In this document: piece by piece, positions 1-5,635 of the stretch | Layout: every line of letters starts with the position of its first letter | How positions within the stretch are numbered: the first letter of the stretch is position 1 | Assembly (NCBI GenBank): GCA_949127685.1 | Contig: CASBPW010000319.1 | Coordinates: forward strand, 1-8,574 | Length of the DNA stretch: 8,574 bases | Direction: 5' to 3' | From: Candidatus Sivonenia alaskensis PMM_0068 | Lineage (GTDB): Bacteria; Cyanobacteriota; Cyanobacteriia; Gloeobacterales; PMM-0068 | Translations under genes and position numbers: made by a program | The notes under the pieces: model-generated | Told to the model about the DNA's origin: nothing | The model's database searches: none | What the model saw: only the letters and a program-made list of their open reading frames with translations

Positions 1-162
1 CGGTTCGTCCAAATCGACGGTACTGCATAGAAAGCATGGATTCGTTAGTTCTTCCCTCATTGTAAAGTTCCGCAAAGCAGGGTGATGTTCATTCTCAGAC
101 GAGTGAACCCTTGGTAGATGCTTTGCGTCCTATAAAGTACTGTCTCTCAGATACCTATTCCC
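1..162. other. Upstream flank without a recognisable gene
   Basis: No convincing gene is visible here. The first frame is open only to a TAG at 28-30 and would give the nine-residue tail RFVQIDGTA. The other two plus frames stay open for about 60 to 90 bases, so it cannot be decided whether the end of an upstream gene enters the window. The segment just before 163 has no Shine-Dalgarno-like sequence. Confidence 0.4.
111..136 (+). promoter_or_regulatory. Weak candidate promoter for the Spy-like gene
   Basis: TATAAA at 131-136 matches the -10 consensus at five of six positions and lies about 27 bases before the ATG at 163. The best upstream partner is TTGGTA at 111-116, but the 14-base spacer is shorter than normal. 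This is a guess from base pattern only. Confidence 0.2.
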
Positions 163-618
163 ATGAAACGCTGGATTCCCGCCCTCTTACTCGCTGTTCT
201 TTCTCTATCTCCTGTAGCCGCCTATGCCCAGCCGTCTCCTAGTGCTCCTCCCCAACAAGGAGGCATGTACAAGCAAGAAAGAGGCATGCACAAGCTGGAT
301 CAACTAGGACTTTCTCCACAACAAGAAGAGCAAATCCGTGCTCTTAGGGAACAAGAGAAACAAAAAAATGGACCCCTGATCGCTCAGGCCAGAGATTTAC
401 GGGAGCAGGCAAAAGCTGCCCGCGAGTCTGGGGACCAAGCAAAATTGCAGAGTGTTCGCAGCCAAATGCAAACGCTAAAACCTAGGCTCCAAGAAGCACG
501 TGCTGACTATAAACAAAAACTGGATGCGATTTTGACCCCTGAGCAACGCACTAAGTTGGATCAGATGCGGGCTGAACATAAAGAGCAAAGAAGAGGGGGC
601 GAAGGTCTTAAATACTAG
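163..618 (+). CDS. Secreted Spy/LTXXQ-like helical protein
   Basis: This encodes 151 residues. Residues 1-22 form a clear Sec signal peptide: MKR start, hydrophobic core, AYA before the predicted cut at Gln23. The mature part is very rich in Gln, Lys, Arg and Glu and should be almost entirely helical. It has two copies of the Spy/CpxP family signature: LSPQQ at residues 50-54 and LTPEQ at 124-128, each near the start of a helix. Family members are small periplasmic proteins that act as chaperones (Spy) or as stress-sensor regulators (CpxP). In cyanobacteria they are mostly uncharacterised, so a periplasmic chaperone or metal/stress-response role is inference. The ATG at 163 is chosen because the signal peptide begins there. 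There is no Shine-Dalgarno sequence. The downstream stem-loop at 700-743 suggests it is transcribed alone. Confident that it is a real exported protein, less so about its role. Confidence 0.88.
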   Translation: MKRWIPALLLAVLSLSPVAAYAQPSPSAPPQQGGMYKQERGMHKLDQLGLSPQQEEQIRALREQEKQKNGPLIAQARDLREQAKAARESGDQAKLQSVRSQMQTLKPRLQEARADYKQKLDAILTPEQRTKLDQMRAEHKEQRRGGEGLKY

Positions 619-636
619 GATTAAGTTGTGTGATTG

Positions 637-682
637 CCCCTAGATTTAGAGTTTTCTTGAACGCTAGCCCTAGACCTAGGGG
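637..682 (+). repeat. Competing short hairpins in the 619-746 spacer
   Basis: CCCCTAG at 637-643 is the exact reverse complement of CTAGGGG at 676-682. A second arm, CCCTA at 668-672, can instead pair with TAGGG at 677-681 across a 4-base loop. Both pairings use the same right arm, so they exclude each other. The segment sits between the stop at 618 and the strong stem-loop at 700. It may be part of a 3' end or of a leader for the phosphatase gene; chance is also possible because the arms are short. Confidence 0.35.
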
Positions 683-699
683 ACCGTTATAAGCTTTAC

Positions 700-743
700 T
701 AGCACCAACGAAGAACGTATGATTCACTCGTTGGTGCTATTTT
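700..743 (+). terminator. Stem-loop with T-run abutting the phosphatase start
   Basis: A perfect 12-bp inverted repeat, TAGCACCAACGA at 700-711 and TCGTTGGTGCTA at 728-739, encloses a 16-base loop and is followed by TTTT at 740-743. This fits a Rho-independent terminator for the Spy-like gene ending at 618. It is unusual in ending only three bases before the ATG at 747, so it occupies the position where a ribosome-binding site would lie. It could therefore also act as an attenuator or as a translation-blocking hairpin for the downstream gene. Confidence 0.6.
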
Positions 744-746
744 GTC

Positions 747-1364
747 ATGACCCTACCCCGCGAAATCTTTATTGGAGATGTCCATGCTTGCGCTAGCGAG
801 CTTGGTCGTCTTCTCGATAAGGTAGGGCTGACGCAGACAGACCGGGTTTATTTAACCGGAGACCTCTGCAATCGGGGACCAGACTTTTTAGGGCTCCTTA
901 AGCTCATCCAAGAAGTCCAAGCTGAGGCAGTGATGGGCAACCATGACTGGGCGCTTGTCCGCCATTTGGAAGGAAAAAAATCGCTACCTCGGGTGGCAGA
1001 AAATACGGCAAAACTGTTGAAAAAAAATCCGCAAGCGCTGGCTTATCTGCGTAGTTTGCCTTTTTATCGTCGAGCCCAACATGGAGATATTGTGCACGCT
1101 GGCTTAGAACCTGGGGTAGTCCTGCAAGACCAGAATCCTGAAGCCTTAACCGAGATCCGAACTCCTTGGTACAAGAACTATCACAAAGAGCGATTGGTAT
1201 TCTTCGGTCATCGAGTCATGAAACAACCGCTGATTCAGGAATGGAAAGGGCAGCCTGTTGCTGTCGGTTTGGATACAGGTTGCGTCTATGGAGGTAGACT
1301 CACAGCCCTAGTGATGCCTGAGTTCCAGTTTTATTCTGTGGTCGCCCGCCGTAGCTATGGCTAA
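747..1364 (+). CDS. ApaH-like calcineurin-fold metallophosphoesterase
   Basis: This encodes 205 residues and begins almost directly with the catalytic core. The PPP/ApaH motifs are in order: GDVHAC at residues 10-15 (metal ligands Asp11 and His13), GDLCNRGPD at 38-46 (Asp39, Arg43), GNHDW at 64-68 (Asn65, His66), HAGLEP from His117, and FFGHRV with His155. GLDTGCVYGGRL near 174-185 is the usual C-terminal signature. The family hydrolyses phosphoesters with two metal ions; members cut diadenosine tetraphosphate (ApaH) or phosphoprotein substrates. The usual GDxHG has Ala for the last Gly, and the Asp of DRG is Asn, as in ApaH-type rather than protein-phosphatase-type enzymes. It is clearly shorter than E. 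coli ApaH, which has about 280 residues. Substrate is therefore unresolved. A stop at 720-722 and no alternative codon afterwards make ATG 747 the only sensible start. No ribosome-binding site is visible. Cytoplasmic; no signal peptide. Confidence 0.9.
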   Translation: MTLPREIFIGDVHACASELGRLLDKVGLTQTDRVYLTGDLCNRGPDFLGLLKLIQEVQAEAVMGNHDWALVRHLEGKKSLPRVAENTAKLLKKNPQALAYLRSLPFYRRAQHGDIVHAGLEPGVVLQDQNPEALTEIRTPWYKNYHKERLVFFGHRVMKQPLIQEWKGQPVAVGLDTGCVYGGRLTALVMPEFQFYSVVARRSYG

Positions 1365-1462
1365 AAACTACTATTTACGCTTTCATCGAAGTGGGCATCT
1401 CTCCCGTTTCCTGAAATTCTGTATGTGTAGTTGCGAAATCTCTCAAGAATCTCCAGACTGGT

Positions 1463-1507
1463 CATGATCAAACTGTTAAATTTGTGATCTTTTCAGCTTT
1501 GATCATG
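1463..1507. repeat. 10-bp perfect inverted repeat
   Basis: CATGATCAAA at 1463-1472 is the exact reverse complement of TTTGATCATG at 1498-1507, with a 25-base loop. Outside it, AGACTG at 1455-1460 and CAGTCT at 1515-1520 could extend the structure across an asymmetric internal loop. It has no T-run of its own. It could be a regulator binding site, an mRNA 3'-end structure, or an alternative fold to the neighbouring terminator, because the outer right arm overlaps that hairpin. Confidence 0.45.
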
Positions 1508-1540
1508 GAGTGGTCAGTCTTTTAGGGCTGACTGCTTTTT
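1508..1540 (+). terminator. Probable terminator of the phosphatase gene
   Basis: As RNA, GAGUGGUCAG (1508-1517) can pair with CUGACUGCUU (1528-1537) over ten pairs, three of them G-U, around a 10-base loop. The T-run at 1536-1540 is partly inside the stem. It lies about 145 bases after the stop at 1364. The stem is only moderately strong, so confidence is limited. Confidence 0.4.
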
Positions 1541-1636
1541 AGTCTAAACACCCGTTAATATCAGGTGATTGATCTAAAAAATAGGAAAAAGTCAGGTAGT
1601 CCCCCAAATAAGTGAACCAGAAAGCTAGGATTTGCT

Positions 1637-1642
1637 TATAAA
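1637..1642 (+). promoter_or_regulatory. Possible -10 box for the CHASE2 gene
   Basis: TATAAA lies about 45 bases before the ATG at 1688 and matches five of six -10 positions. No good -35 hexamer is found at the expected distance, so it could need an activator or be coincidental in an A/T-rich stretch. Confidence 0.2.
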
Positions 1643-1687
1643 CTGTTTTTTCTCGCGCCCCGTCAGGAAAAATTAACCCCAGCATTC

Positions 1688-4483
1688 ATGATTGAAACTA
1701 GCTCAACCTATGAGTATCAAGTCGGAGGGAGTCTGGACAGTGACGCGCCTAGCTACGTGACGCGAGAAGCTGACTCAGCTTTATATCATGCCTTGAAAGC
1801 CGGTCAGTTTTGTTATGTCCTCAACTCCCGACAAATGGGCAAATCTAGCTTGCGGGTACGGACGATGAAAAGGCTGCAAGCCGAAGGAACTGTCTGTGTT
1901 TTTATTGACCTGACGGGGATGGGGAAGCAGGATGTGACCCCAGAAAAATGGTACGCCGGGATCGTCCAATCTCTGGTGAGCAGTTGCCAACTTGCCCCCA
2001 AAATCCAATGGCGGAATTGGTGGCGAGAACGACAGGATTTGCTCTCCCCCGTCCAGCGATTGAGCCTGTTTATTGAAGAAGTCCTGTTAGTCGAGGTCAA
2101 GCAAAATATTGTTATTTTCGTCGATGAAATCGATCGTGTTCTCAGCCAAGAATTCCCCCTTGATGACTTTTTTGCCCTGATTCGCTGTTTTTTGGAACAG
2201 CGTGACACCCATCCTGACTACAAACGCCTCACATGGGCACTTTTGGGGGTAGCAACCCCTAGCAATTTGATTCGAGACAAGACACAAACCCCGTTCAATA
2301 TTGGCAAGGCGATTGAACTCGAAGGGTTCGGTGCTAAAGAAGTTCAGCCCTTAGTAGCAGGTCTGAAAGGGAAAATCGAGTGTCCCGAAGTAGTGATCAG
2401 GGAGATATTGGACTGGACAGGCGGACAACCCTTTCTCACTCAAAAGCTGTGCAAACTGGTTATTCAGGAGGTAGAGAGGGGGGAAACTTCCAATCTAAGC
2501 CCCTCATCAACTTTGATTGAGCCTAGTTCGACTTCGCTCAATAACCGTCGAAGTATCCCAAATCCTACATTGGTTGAGCAAGTGGTGAAGTTGCGCCTGG
2601 TTGAGAATTGGGAAGTGACTGATGATCCAGAGCATTTGCGGACGATTCGAGATCGGATTCTCAGAAATGGGGAGCGGGTTGGACGTTTACTGGGACTGTA
2701 CCAGAAAATTTTACAACAGGGAGAGATTCCCACCGAGGGTAGTGCCGAACAGATGGAATTGCGGCTGTCAGGGTTAGTAGTCGAGCGACAGGGCAAACTC
2801 ACGGTCTATAACCACATTTACGAAATGGTTTTTGACCGAAATTGGCTGGAGCGAAAATTAGCTGAGTTGCGCCCCTATGCTAGTGCCATTAATGCCTGGT
2901 TCGCTTCAGAACGTCGAGATGAGTCGACCTTATTGCGGGGACAAGCTTTACAGGATGCCTTAACTTGGGCGTTGGGAAAGAGCCTCAGCGATCTAGATTA
3001 TCAATATTTAGTCGCCAGCCAGGATTTAGCTAAAAGGCAGGCACAAGCAGCCCTAGAAGCCGCAGAACAAGCCAGCCAACTCCTAGCGTCCGCAAGACAA
3101 ACAGCCCAACAAGAAGTCCTCAAACAGCGAATGAAGTGGGATTGGATTCCCAAAATTGCCTTAGCGGTCACTGCGTTTATCCTGCTGCTGCGCTTCAGTG
3201 GACAATTACAGGGATTAGAGTGGAATCTACTGGATCAGTTTTTTCGCTGGCGTTCCCTAGAACCACCCGATGCAAGAATTGCCATTGTCACCATTGATGA
3301 GTCGGATCTCACTAAAGTTGGGCAGTGGCCGATCCCCGATCGCACCTTAGCGCAGGCGATCGCCAAAATCAAAGCCCAGAACCCCAGGGCAATTGGATTG
3401 GATCTCTATCGAAATTTACCCGTCGAGCCGGGGCATGCGGACTTAGTGAAGCTGTTTCAATCTACCCCTAACTTATTTGGGATTGAGAAAGTCGTAGAGC
3501 CTAGGATTGCCCCACCTCCCACGCTTAACCAGCACCACCAGGTGGGTTTTACCGATCAGGTAGTGGATGCAGATGGCAAGGTGCGCCGAGCCCTATTGTC
3601 GGTCAGATTCTCAGATGGCGATGTGCGCGACAGTTTGGCGTCGAAGCTGGCACAGCAGTACCTCAAAGCTGAAGGCGTGAATATAGAGGAGTCAGGGAGC
3701 AAGGTGCGCCTGGGCAAAGCCATCTTCCATCGTTTTGAGGGCAATGATGGGGGCTATGTCCGCGCTAATTCTGGAGGCTACCAGATCTTGCTTAATTTTC
3801 GTGGCCCGCCAGCGAATTTCTCGACCGTTTCGCTCGAACAAGTACTCAATAACCAAGTTCCCCTTAATAGTTTTCGCTCTCGCCTGGTGATCGTCGGTAC
3901 AACTGCCGAAAGCCTCAATGATTTATTTTTCACGCCCTACAGTGGCAATTTATTCAGTTCTCCTCAGCGCATGGCAGGAGTCATCCTCCACGCCAATATT
4001 GCCAGTCAAATTATCAGTTCTGCTCTAGAGGGGCGACCCCTACTCCGTCCTTGGGGAGAGCTACTCGAATGGATGTGGATTTTGGCTTGGGCAGGGGTAG
4101 GTGCCGCCATAAGCTGGCGGTTAAAGTCTCCCACTGTCATTATTCTCAGTATTCTCCTCGCCAGTGGAGGACTGATGGGGGGATGTTACCTTGCTTTTCT
4201 ATGGGGTTGGTGGGTGCCTACTGTTCCTTCCCTGTTGGCACTTTTGGGAGCGGCAGTGGCTTTATGGATAGTTACAAATAGACAACGGGACAGGCTTCTA
4301 TTTCACCTGACCTTGGCAAGACTTCTGGCAATTCAGCAAGATTATCCTACGGTGGGACGCATTGCTATTGAATACCTCAAGCAATCAGAAACGAGGGAGA
4401 ATCAAGTTTTTATGGACCGGCAATTGAAGCGTGAAGAACCTGAATCGGCTCCGTTGCAATCGCATCCATTCCCGCCGATTTGA
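1688..4483 (+). CDS. AAA-like NTPase / CHASE2 membrane sensor protein
   Basis: This encodes 931 residues. Residues 1 to about 400 are a cyanobacterial AAA-like domain (AAA_35 type). Its Walker A variant NSRQMGKSSL is at 46-55 (Lys52, Ser53), Walker B IVIFVDEID is at 141-149, and the family segment LLGVATPSNLIRD follows. An Ala/Gln-rich coiled-coil linker (about 450-482) leads to one membrane helix (about 487-507). Next is a CHASE2 domain (about 510-790) with the typical LLDQFFRWR and IVTIDESDL stretches, then three membrane helices (about 795-811, 816-838, 842-862) and a charged cytoplasmic tail. CHASE2 is an extracytoplasmic sensor of unknown ligand that usually precedes a kinase or cyclase. 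Here no enzyme follows, so the NTPase in front is the only visible output domain. That it couples envelope sensing to NTP-driven signalling is inference. The 3' end overlaps the DUF928 gene on the other strand by 74 bp. There is no clear ribosome-binding site; the start is supported by the family-typical YEYQVGGSL opening. Confidence 0.92.
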   Translation: MIETSSTYEYQVGGSLDSDAPSYVTREADSALYHALKAGQFCYVLNSRQMGKSSLRVRTMKRLQAEGTVCVFIDLTGMGKQDVTPEKWYAGIVQSLVSSCQLAPKIQWRNWWRERQDLLSPVQRLSLFIEEVLLVEVKQNIVIFVDEIDRVLSQEFPLDDFFALIRCFLEQRDTHPDYKRLTWALLGVATPSNLIRDKTQTPFNIGKAIELEGFGAKEVQPLVAGLKGKIECPEVVIREILDWTGGQPFLTQKLCKLVIQEVERGETSNLSPSSTLIEPSSTSLNNRRSIPNPTLVEQVVKLRLVENWEVTDDPEHLRTIRDRILRNGERVGRLLGLYQKILQQGEIPTEGSAEQMELRLSGLVVERQGKLTVYNHIYEMVFDRNWLERKLAELRPYASAINAWFASERRDESTLLRGQALQDALTWALGKSLSDLDYQYLVASQDLAKRQAQAALEAAEQASQLLASARQTAQQEVLKQRMKWDWIPKIALAVTAFILLLRFSGQLQGLEWNLLDQFFRWRSLEPPDARIAIVTIDESDLTKVGQWPIPDRTLAQAIAKIKAQNPRAIGLDLYRNLPVEPGHADLVKLFQSTPNLFGIEKVVEPRIAPPPTLNQHHQVGFTDQVVDADGKVRRALLSVRFSDGDVRDSLASKLAQQYLKAEGVNIEESGSKVRLGKAIFHRFEGNDGGYVRANSGGYQILLNFRGPPANFSTVSLEQVLNNQVPLNSFRSRLVIVGTTAESLNDLFFTPYSGNLFSSPQRMAGVILHANIASQIISSALEGRPLLRPWGELLEWMWILAWAGVGAAISWRLKSPTVIILSILLASGGLMGGCYLAFLWGWWVPTVPSLLALLGAAVALWIVTNRQRDRLLFHLTLARLLAIQQDYPTVGRIAIEYLKQSETRENQVFMDRQLKREEPESAPLQSHPFPPI
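3356..3363. repeat. HIP1 octamer
   Basis: GCGATCGC, here inside the longer palindrome GGCGATCGCC, is the highly iterated palindrome abundant in many cyanobacterial genomes. It lies inside the CHASE2 coding region. It is taxonomic evidence rather than a functional site of this gene. Confidence 0.85.
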
Positions 4484-5147
4484 GAAAATCAGTCCAGATG
4501 GCTGTTACCTTATTGTTGGATTGGCTACGTCTCGCTTCAGCTAAGGATGCTAGCGCGTCATACCAAATTCCATTTTGACCATACCAAGCGGCTTGCTGTA
4601 AGGCTGTCTTCTGTTTTGTCGGTTGAGGAAGGGCAACGCGGCGCACCCAAGCGGCGACGGCAGGATCGTTAGGATTGGGTCTTTCCCCGCAAAGCAATAT
4701 CACGGCCCACTGATAGGTTTTGCCTACTTCCAAAGGAGGGGAATTATCCGAAGGCTTAAGACTGATAATGCCAGAGGTCCCTGGGATCGGGAAGGAGGTT
4801 TGGGAGTGGGGCTTGGTCCCATCCTCTCGGATGCTCAATACTGCTTGCCTAGCAGAGGTTGCGGGCAGATGAACAAAAAAGGTGGGATGCTCTGCCAGCG
4901 TTAATCCTCTATTCGCTGTCGGAACGAGTGCCATAAACGGGGGTGTATTAGCCGTAGGAACGGTTGCCTCTTGAGTACACTGCCCTCCACGGGAGCCTGC
5001 GCCTGCCGTTCGGTCTGGCTGGTTGTCATCTGGAGGGGGCGTAAAGGAGACTGTGGTGCTGGCAGACGGTTGGGCAAGAGTTGGTTCAGCGCCGATGAGC
5101 AACAGCCCAACGCTAAAAAGAATGAAATAATAGTGTTTGTTTAGCAT
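4410..5147 (-). CDS. DUF928 exported protein
   Basis: From the preferred start this encodes 245 residues. Residues 1-25 (MLNKHYYF, then a hydrophobic run ending TLA before Gln26) are a good signal peptide. The rest follows the DUF928 pattern: PPPDDNQPDRTAGAGSRGG, a cysteine just after it, then ALVPTANRGLTLAEHPTF, FPIPGTSGIISL, PPLEVGKTYQW, a second cysteine (LLCGE), AAWVRRVAL, and the C-terminal NGIWYDALASLAEARRS helix with IWTDFLKSAGM. DUF928 has no known activity; it is confined largely to cyanobacteria and often sits beside CHASE2 and CHAT genes. The frame stays open to an ATG at 5237 (275 residues), but those 30 extra residues would bury the signal peptide. GGAG at 5162-5159, 11 bases before the ATG at 5147, supports the inner start. 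A TTGACA at 5248-5243 on this strand could be a -35 box, without a good -10. It lies downstream of the CHAT gene on the same strand, 488 bp away, and runs convergently into the CHASE2 gene. Confidence 0.9.
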   Translation of the reverse strand: MLNKHYYFILFSVGLLLIGAEPTLAQPSASTTVSFTPPPDDNQPDRTAGAGSRGGQCTQEATVPTANTPPFMALVPTANRGLTLAEHPTFFVHLPATSARQAVLSIREDGTKPHSQTSFPIPGTSGIISLKPSDNSPPLEVGKTYQWAVILLCGERPNPNDPAVAAWVRRVALPQPTKQKTALQQAAWYGQNGIWYDALASLAEARRSQSNNKVTAIWTDFLKSAGMDAIATEPIQVLHASIAGP

Positions 5148-5237
5148 TTTTTTTGATTCTCCAAGTTCTATAGGCTCTAGAGACTGGGTATCAACTGCCA
5201 GGTCGAGGATTTTGGTGGCTATCCACTGGCCTGACAT

Positions 5238-5404
5238 TAACTTGTCAAACGGACCTTACTCAAGGAAGGTCACCTAAATACTACTCATTGCCACTTCTTA
5301 ATGCCATTGAACAATTTTTCGTTTCGATTTTTTAATCCCTCCCCTGACCGAATCAGACTATATCCTTCATTCTGAATCTCAAGGCTGATTTATTGAGCTT
5401 AATG
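5238..5404. other. Gene-free upstream region of DUF928
   Basis: No gene is seen on either strand. The segment is A/T-rich with several T-runs (for example near 5310-5335) and would carry any independent promoter of the DUF928 gene. Read on the minus strand, TTGAGA then TATAGT near 5385-5360 resembles a promoter, but the 14-base spacer is short. Confidence 0.4.
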
Positions 5405-5605
5405 GCCCCCCCGGCCCCCCAATGCACTCTCAACGAGAAGTCGCACTTCGTGCGGCTAAGGGGGGAGAAGCATCCTTAGCTTCCATCCGGCTTATGAATG
5501 CCAATTCTCTGAACGGCCTACGGCGTAAAAGCCCCCCAGTATACTCTGCGAGTAGGCCAAAGGCCGTGCGCAGCAGCTGTCGCTATGGATTTAGGGGGCT
5601 TTGCG
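5405..5605. repeat. G/C-tract palindromic intergenic element
   Basis: Five homopolymer tracts alternate along 200 bp: C7 at 5406-5412, C6 at 5415-5420, G6 at 5460-5465, C6 at 5532-5537 and G5 at 5594-5598. C6 5415-5420 can pair with G6 5460-5465 around an 8-bp hairpin (5439-5446 with 5450-5457, loop TTC, one G-T pair). AAAGCCCCC at 5528-5536 pairs exactly with GGGGGCTTT at 5594-5602; inside are CTGCG 5546-5550 with CGCAG 5569-5573 and GGCC-AAA-GGCC at 5555-5565. GCTAAGG 5455-5461 can alternatively pair with CCTTAGC 5474-5480. This looks like one or two degenerate palindromic intergenic repeats, a type common in filamentous cyanobacteria. On the minus strand the last stem ends in TTTT, so it might also terminate CHAT transcription. 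The 65-codon open frame across it has no protein-like features. Confidence 0.55.
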
Positions 5606-5635
5606 TAAGTCCTAAATGAGTAAAAAACTACATGG

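Larger units (their letters stand above)
1365..1687. other. 323-bp spacer with hairpins, no gene
   Basis: No coding sequence is apparent. The left half holds the inverted repeat at 1463-1507 and the terminator-like hairpin at 1508-1540, listed separately. The right half is A/T-rich and should carry the promoter of the CHASE2 gene. I see no convincing Shine-Dalgarno sequence before 1688. Confidence 0.6.

Noticed and set aside
1781..2802. Several minus-strand open frames of 66 to 131 codons
   Set aside because: They lie opposite the strongly supported AAA-like domain and their translations look random, with high Ser, Arg and Pro and no motifs.
5148..5237. N-terminal 30-codon extension of the DUF928 gene
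   Set aside because: It would place a hydrophilic stretch ahead of an otherwise standard signal peptide, and the inner ATG has a GGAG upstream. The extension is treated as probably untranslated.
5405..5605. CRISPR, tRNA or group II intron interpretation of the structured spacer
   Set aside because: There are no regularly spaced identical repeats, no tRNA arm signatures, and no intron-encoded protein or recognisable domain V, so only a palindromic repeat is claimed.
5422..5619. 65-codon plus-strand open frame in the CHAT-DUF928 spacer
   Set aside because: It runs through the palindromic G/C-tract element, has no ribosome-binding site, and its translation has no domain-like pattern. It is better explained as a by-product of the repeat.
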